Shown: piece after piece, positions 6,185 through 8,907 of the stretch | Layout: each line of letters opens with the position of its first letter | How positions within the stretch are numbered: position 1 is the first letter of the stretch | Source: CAZUCD01 sp964618855 | GTDB taxonomy: Bacteria > Sumerlaeota > Sumerlaeia > SLMS01 > JANRJK01 | Reading direction: 5' to 3' | Length of the DNA: 8,907 nucleotides | NCBI GenBank assembly: GCA_964618855.1 | Contig: CAZUCD010000152.1 | Coordinates: forward strand, 1-8,907 | The notes under the pieces: generated by a model | Databases searched by the model: none | The model's input: the letters and a program-made list of their open reading frames with translations, nothing else | Told to the model about the DNA's origin: nothing | Made by a program: the position numbers and the translations under genes

Positions 6185-6393
6185 GGTGCGGTGGTCCTCC
6201 GCATCGGGGGTTCAGTCGCCGGAGGGTGCCGCCCCGCCGCGCGCGGGGAAAGGGGGAATCGGAACCCCGGCTGGCAGTCTCGGATGCCACCCCCTCTCCC
6301 CTTGCCGGGAAACCCGGCTCCGGGGGAGAAGATCGCCCGCGTGCGCGGCCAGCGCGCGCATCACGTCCCCCCCCGAGCGAGATCCTCCCCGCA
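6185..6393. promoter_or_regulatory. Divergent intergenic region between the TerB-like and membrane-TPR genes
   Basis: This 209-nt stretch must hold the promoters for both directions if the assigned starts are right. GGAGGA for the leftward gene lies about 10 nt before its ATG. I see no convincing -35/-10 pair on either strand, as expected for a GC-rich host with unknown sigma preferences. The rightward frame stays open through most of the region but encodes an Arg/Pro/Gly-rich stretch unlike the rest of the protein, so I treat it as non-coding. A 6-bp stem CCCCGC/GCGGGG (6232-6237 with 6243-6248) and the palindrome at 6295-6329 lie inside. Confidence 0.5.
6295..6329. repeat. Palindromic element in the divergent intergenic region
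   Basis: Two nested inverted repeats are present: TCTCCCC (6295-6301) with GGGGAGA (6323-6329), and inside them GCCGGG (6304-6309) with CCCGGC (6313-6318) around an AAA loop. An internal loop of 2 and 4 nt separates the stems. It resembles the dispersed CCCTCTCC...GGAGAGGG intergenic palindromes common in GC-rich genomes (recalled, not searched). Its position 65 nt before the likely GTG start would place it in the leader or promoter of the rightward gene. Confidence 0.55.
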
Positions 6394-8655
6394 GTGTCCG
6401 CAGCACCAGCAGCCCCATCCAAGCCCCAGTGGTTCGTCCATCCCGTCGTGGACCTCCTCGTGGGGTGCGGGCTCTGGTCCGCGCCGCTCATGCTGCTGAC
6501 CACCTTCCTGAACAACACGAATGCTGGGGCCCTGGCCTTCGCATTCTACGTCATCACGTTCTTCTGCAACTATCCGCACTACATGGCGACGATCTACCGC
6601 GCCTACGGCACGCGGGAGGACTTCAACAAGTACAAGTACTTCACCGTGCACCTCTCCGTCGTGATGCTCCTGACGGCGGTGATCACGCACGCCTCGCACA
6701 CGCTGTTCGGGGACGGGGTGAACCTGGTGCCCTACTTCGTGACGTTCTACCTGACGTGGAGCCCGTACCACTACATGGGGCAGAACTTCGGGCTGACGAT
6801 GATGTTCGCGCGTCGCAACGGTGCGAACCCGAGCAGCCTCGTCCGCAATGCGCTCCGGGCGTCCTACCTCGCATCCTACGCGCTGCTCTTCCTCGCGATC
6901 CACTCCGGGGACAAGGGCGAGCCGAACACCTACTCGCTCGGCATCACGCGGGAGTTCTCCGACCCCGCGAGGTTCATCGCGCTCGGCACATACTTCCTCG
7001 CGGGCGTCCCCGCAATGATCTCGATGGTGCGCCAGGCCGGGCTGCGCCGCATGGCGGGCGCCATCGTCCTCTTCATGACCCAGAGCATCTGGTTCGCGGT
7101 CCCGGCCATTTACGAGGTGTACCTCGGCCAGTCTCCCCCGGCCGTGTACTACAGCACCGGCATCCTCGCCTTCATGCATTGCGCCCAGTACCTGTGGATA
7201 ACGGGCTACTACACGAAGCGGGAGACGGAGGCGGGCCTGCGCGGGGGCGGGCGCTGGAGGCCGCTCGCCTACTACGGCACGCTCATCGTTGGCGGCATCG
7301 CGCTCTTCCTCCCCGGCCCGTGGATCGTCAGCCGCGTGTTCAAGTACGACCTCGCGGAAAGCGTCCTCATCTTCTCCTCGCTCGTGAACATCCACCACTT
7401 CATGCTCGACGGGGCGATCTGGAAGCTGCGCGACGGCAAGGTCGCTGCGCTCCTCCTCGGCCAGCGCGACAAGTCCGGCGCGATCCCCTCCAGCGGCGTC
7501 ACGCAGTACCTGACGGGCATCGGCGGTTGGCTGACCGGGCCCACGGCCCCCGCGCGCATCATCCGCTACACGGGGCTCACCGCGCTCCTCGGCGTCGCCG
7601 CACTGGACATGACGTACAACTTCCTGACGCGTCAGAACGCCCCGCTGGAGCAACTCGCCCTCGGCCAGCGCATCAACCCGTACGACACCGCGTCCTACTT
7701 CCGGCGCGCGAACCTCCTCGCCGATGGCGGGGACCTCGAGTCCGCCATGGAGGAGGCCCGCCGCGGCATTGCCGTCAACCCGCACTCCGCCTCAGTCCAG
7801 CGCCTCCTCCCACTGCTCCTGGCGCAGGAGGGCATGCGCCTTCGCGACCAGCGGCTCCTCACCGAGGCCCGAGCCGGCTTCGCCTACCTTCCGATGCTGT
7901 TCCGGCCCGACTTCGCGACGCTCGTGAACTGGGGCCTAGTCGCCGGACTCCTCGGGGACGAACTCGAGGCGCTGGAGAAGCTCGAGGCCGCCGTCCGCGT
8001 GGACCCCAACGAGCCCGACGGGCACATGCACCTCGCCGACGCCTACATGAAGCGGCGCGAGTTCGAGAAGGCCGCCGAGCACTACGACTCCTATCTCGCA
8101 CTCATCCAGGCCAGGACCGGGGGGGGCTCCAAGTCGGACGACACGGAACGCCAGATCGGCACCGCGATGAAGATGGCGGATGCCCTCGCCGGAATGAAGC
8201 GCCCGCAGGAGGCGCTGCTCTGGTTCAAGCGCGTCTCGGAGATCGCCGCGGGGATGAAGGACTTCGACAAGGCAAGCCAGGCATGCCTGCGCGCCGCGCA
8301 GATCCAGGAGGACAGCGGCTACATCGAGTTCGCCGCCGGCCTGCACCGAGAGGGCATCCGACTCGCCGCCGAGTCCGGCTACGAGGAGCCGCAGGGCCGT
8401 GCATGGATGATGTACGCCATGTTCATGCGCCGAAGGCTCGCACCCGGCGACCAGACCCTGGCCGCGCTGATCCACGCGGAGGGACTCCTCCGGGGTTCGA
8501 TGAGCCCCCTCGCCGAGGACGCCGCCATCCTGCGGGCCCAGTACGCCGAGGGACTCTCGGCGGAGGACATCGCCCGCGTCGAGCGTGAGACGGGCGCCCT
8601 GACACGGGCCTCCCTCGAGTGGGTTCCCCAGCGGCAGACCGCGAGCACGAACTGA
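6394..8655 (+). CDS. Polytopic membrane protein with His motifs fused to a TPR domain, unknown function
   Basis: About 753 residues if GTG 6394-6396 is the start; no clear ribosome site is seen, and GTG 6226 or GTG 6448 are alternatives. Residues 1-410 form a membrane domain with roughly eight to ten hydrophobic spans, beginning WFVHPVVDLL. His residues sit at likely membrane faces in striking motifs: NYPHYMAT (His62), VHLS (His86), THASH (His99, His102), SPYHYMGQN (His126), MHCAQYLW (His262) and NIHHFMLDGAIWK (His334, His335, Asp339). Such spacing recalls integral-membrane di-iron or haem enzymes, but no known family signature (fatty acid desaturase/hydroxylase HxxHH boxes, Brp/Blh) is complete. 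After a last span (about 390-407) come TPR-like helical repeats (about 428-700), including the pair at DLESAMEEARRGIAVNP and EALEKLEAAVRVDPNEPDG, suited to protein binding. It is divergent from the TerB-like/DyP run. I recognise similar proteins only as hypothetical. Confidence 0.85.
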   Translation: MSAAPAAPSKPQWFVHPVVDLLVGCGLWSAPLMLLTTFLNNTNAGALAFAFYVITFFCNYPHYMATIYRAYGTREDFNKYKYFTVHLSVVMLLTAVITHASHTLFGDGVNLVPYFVTFYLTWSPYHYMGQNFGLTMMFARRNGANPSSLVRNALRASYLASYALLFLAIHSGDKGEPNTYSLGITREFSDPARFIALGTYFLAGVPAMISMVRQAGLRRMAGAIVLFMTQSIWFAVPAIYEVYLGQSPPAVYYSTGILAFMHCAQYLWITGYYTKRETEAGLRGGGRWRPLAYYGTLIVGGIALFLPGPWIVSRVFKYDLAESVLIFSSLVNIHHFMLDGAIWKLRDGKVAALLLGQRDKSGAIPSSGVTQYLTGIGGWLTGPTAPARIIRYTGLTALLGVAALDMTYNFLTRQNAPLEQLALGQRINPYDTASYFRRANLLADGGDLESAMEEARRGIAVNPHSASVQRLLPLLLAQEGMRLRDQRLLTEARAGFAYLPMLFRPDFATLVNWGLVAGLLGDELEALEKLEAAVRVDPNEPDGHMHLADAYMKRREFEKAAEHYDSYLALIQARTGGGSKSDDTERQIGTAMKMADALAGMKRPQEALLWFKRVSEIAAGMKDFDKASQACLRAAQIQEDSGYIEFAAGLHREGIRLAAESGYEEPQGRAWMMYAMFMRRRLAPGDQTLAALIHAEGLLRGSMSPLAEDAAILRAQYAEGLSAEDIARVERETGALTRASLEWVPQRQTASTN

Positions 8656-8664
8656 TTCCCATCC

Positions 8665-8689
8665 GGGCGGAGGGCACGCCCTTTCGTTT
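8665..8689 (+). terminator. Possible intrinsic terminator of the membrane-TPR gene
   Basis: Ten nt after the TGA stop, GGGCG (8665-8669) pairs with CGCCC (8677-8681) around a 7-nt loop and is followed directly by TTTCGTTT. The stem is short but fully GC, and the T-rich tail is on the correct strand. Confidence 0.45.
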
Positions 8690-8713
8690 CCTCGCAGCCC
8701 GCAGGAAAAACCC

Positions 8714-8768
8714 GACGCAAGGGCGCAGGGGCGCGAAGGCGCAAGGATGGCAGCCAAGGCATTCGCTT
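8714..8768. repeat. 55-bp direct repeat, copy 1
   Basis: Identical over 55 bases to 8853-8907, 139 bp further on, by direct reading. The first 33 bases are four 8-nt units, each CGC followed by five purines. The rest includes GGCAGCCAAGGCATTCGCTT. Confidence 0.9.
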
Positions 8769-8809
8769 TGTTGGTTCCTTGGCGACCTCGCGTCCTCGCG
8801 TCCTTGCGT
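8715..8809. repeat. Long imperfect stem-loop built from 8-nt CGC+purine units
   Basis: The left arm 8715-8746 is the approximate reverse complement of the right arm 8777-8809 (about 26 of 33 positions by eye, one bulge, several mismatches able to form G-U pairs on one strand). The loop is about 30 nt. An alternative perfect 6-bp pairing, CCAAGG (8754-8759) with CCTTGG (8777-8782), competes with the base of the long stem. Both arms repeat with an 8-nt period. Repeats of the CGCAAGGACGCGAAGG type are known as dispersed intergenic hairpins in several GC-rich phyla (general knowledge; function unknown). Confidence 0.7.
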
Positions 8810-8852
8810 GGAGCTTGTGGCTGTTGATTCGCGCGCCTCGGAGGGAAAGCCT

Positions 8853-8907
8853 GACGCAAGGGCGCAGGGGCGCGAAGGCGCAAGGATGGCAGCCAAGGCA
8901 TTCGCTT
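8853..8907. repeat. 55-bp direct repeat, copy 2, cut by the window end
   Basis: Identical to 8714-8768. It runs into the last base of the window, so the repeat may be longer and the array may continue. If the full 139-bp unit is repeated, a second stem-loop should follow. Confidence 0.9.

Noticed and set aside
6145..6393. N-terminal extension of the membrane-TPR protein up to ATG 6145
   Set aside because: It would overlap the divergent TerB-like gene and add an Arg/Pro/Gly-rich tract that reads through a palindromic element. The conserved-looking part begins near WFVHP.
4253..6499. Plus-strand open frame of 748 codons opposite the leftward genes
   Set aside because: It is a high-GC antisense shadow with Arg/Pro/Ala/Val-biased composition and no domain, running against five well-supported features.
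6394..7640. Membrane domain as a Brp/Blh carotene dioxygenase or a fatty acid desaturase
   Set aside because: The His residues are suggestive, but the HxxHH/HxxxH boxes of desaturases and the Brp/Blh motifs are not present in the needed order.
7936..8901. Minus-strand open frame of 321 codons across the right end
   Set aside because: It is antisense to the TPR part and then crosses the terminator and repeats. Its composition is that of a shadow.
8714..8907. CRISPR array
   Set aside because: There are only two copies, the repeat is 55 bp or more with an 84-bp gap that forms a hairpin with it, and no cas genes are present.

Overview
The window is a GC-rich (about 70% by impression) bacterial chromosomal segment. 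It holds seven genes in one long leftward (minus-strand) run and one large rightward gene that diverges from them. There is no transposase, integrase, tRNA, rRNA, CRISPR array or phage gene. High GC, purine-rich CGC-type hairpin repeats at the right edge and the gene types suggest a soil or sediment bacterium of a less studied GC-rich phylum. I cannot name the phylum from this sequence alone.

Leftward run, in order of transcription: (1) a 133-residue TerB-like all-helical protein (6184 to 5783); (2) a 402-residue protein of unknown function (5767 to 4559); (3) a cytoplasmic DyP-type haem peroxidase (4559 to 3345), whose ATG shares one base with the stop of gene 2; (4) RsmE, the 16S rRNA m3U1498 methyltransferase (3348 to 2617), with an ATGA overlap to the peroxidase; (5) a 122-residue single-span exported or anchored protein (2533 to 2165); (6) a HlyD/DevB-type membrane fusion protein (2015 to 798); (7) a beta-carbonic anhydrase (801 to 190) with a GTGA overlap to gene 6. 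The overlaps divide the run into two coupled blocks: unknown protein/DyP/RsmE (with the TerB-like gene only 15 nt upstream) and fusion protein/carbonic anhydrase. Between the blocks lie the small membrane gene and a strong hairpin at 2092-2123.

Rightward gene: a protein of about 753 residues (6394 to 8655) with a polytopic membrane N-half, carrying conserved-looking His motifs (NYPHY, PYHYMGQN, MHCAQY, NIHHFMLDG), fused to a C-terminal TPR domain. It is uncharacterised and could be a membrane metal enzyme. A palindromic element at 6295-6329 lies in the 209-nt divergent intergenic region.

Non-coding ends: bases 1-189 hold three perfect GC hairpins, and a fourth spans the carbonic anhydrase stop. 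Bases 8656-8907 hold a terminator-like hairpin, then a 55-bp perfect direct repeat at a 139-bp spacing, whose first copy forms a long imperfect stem-loop built from 8-nt CGC+purine units.

The best candidates for undescribed biology are the TerB-like/unknown/DyP cluster and the His-rich membrane-TPR protein divergent from it.
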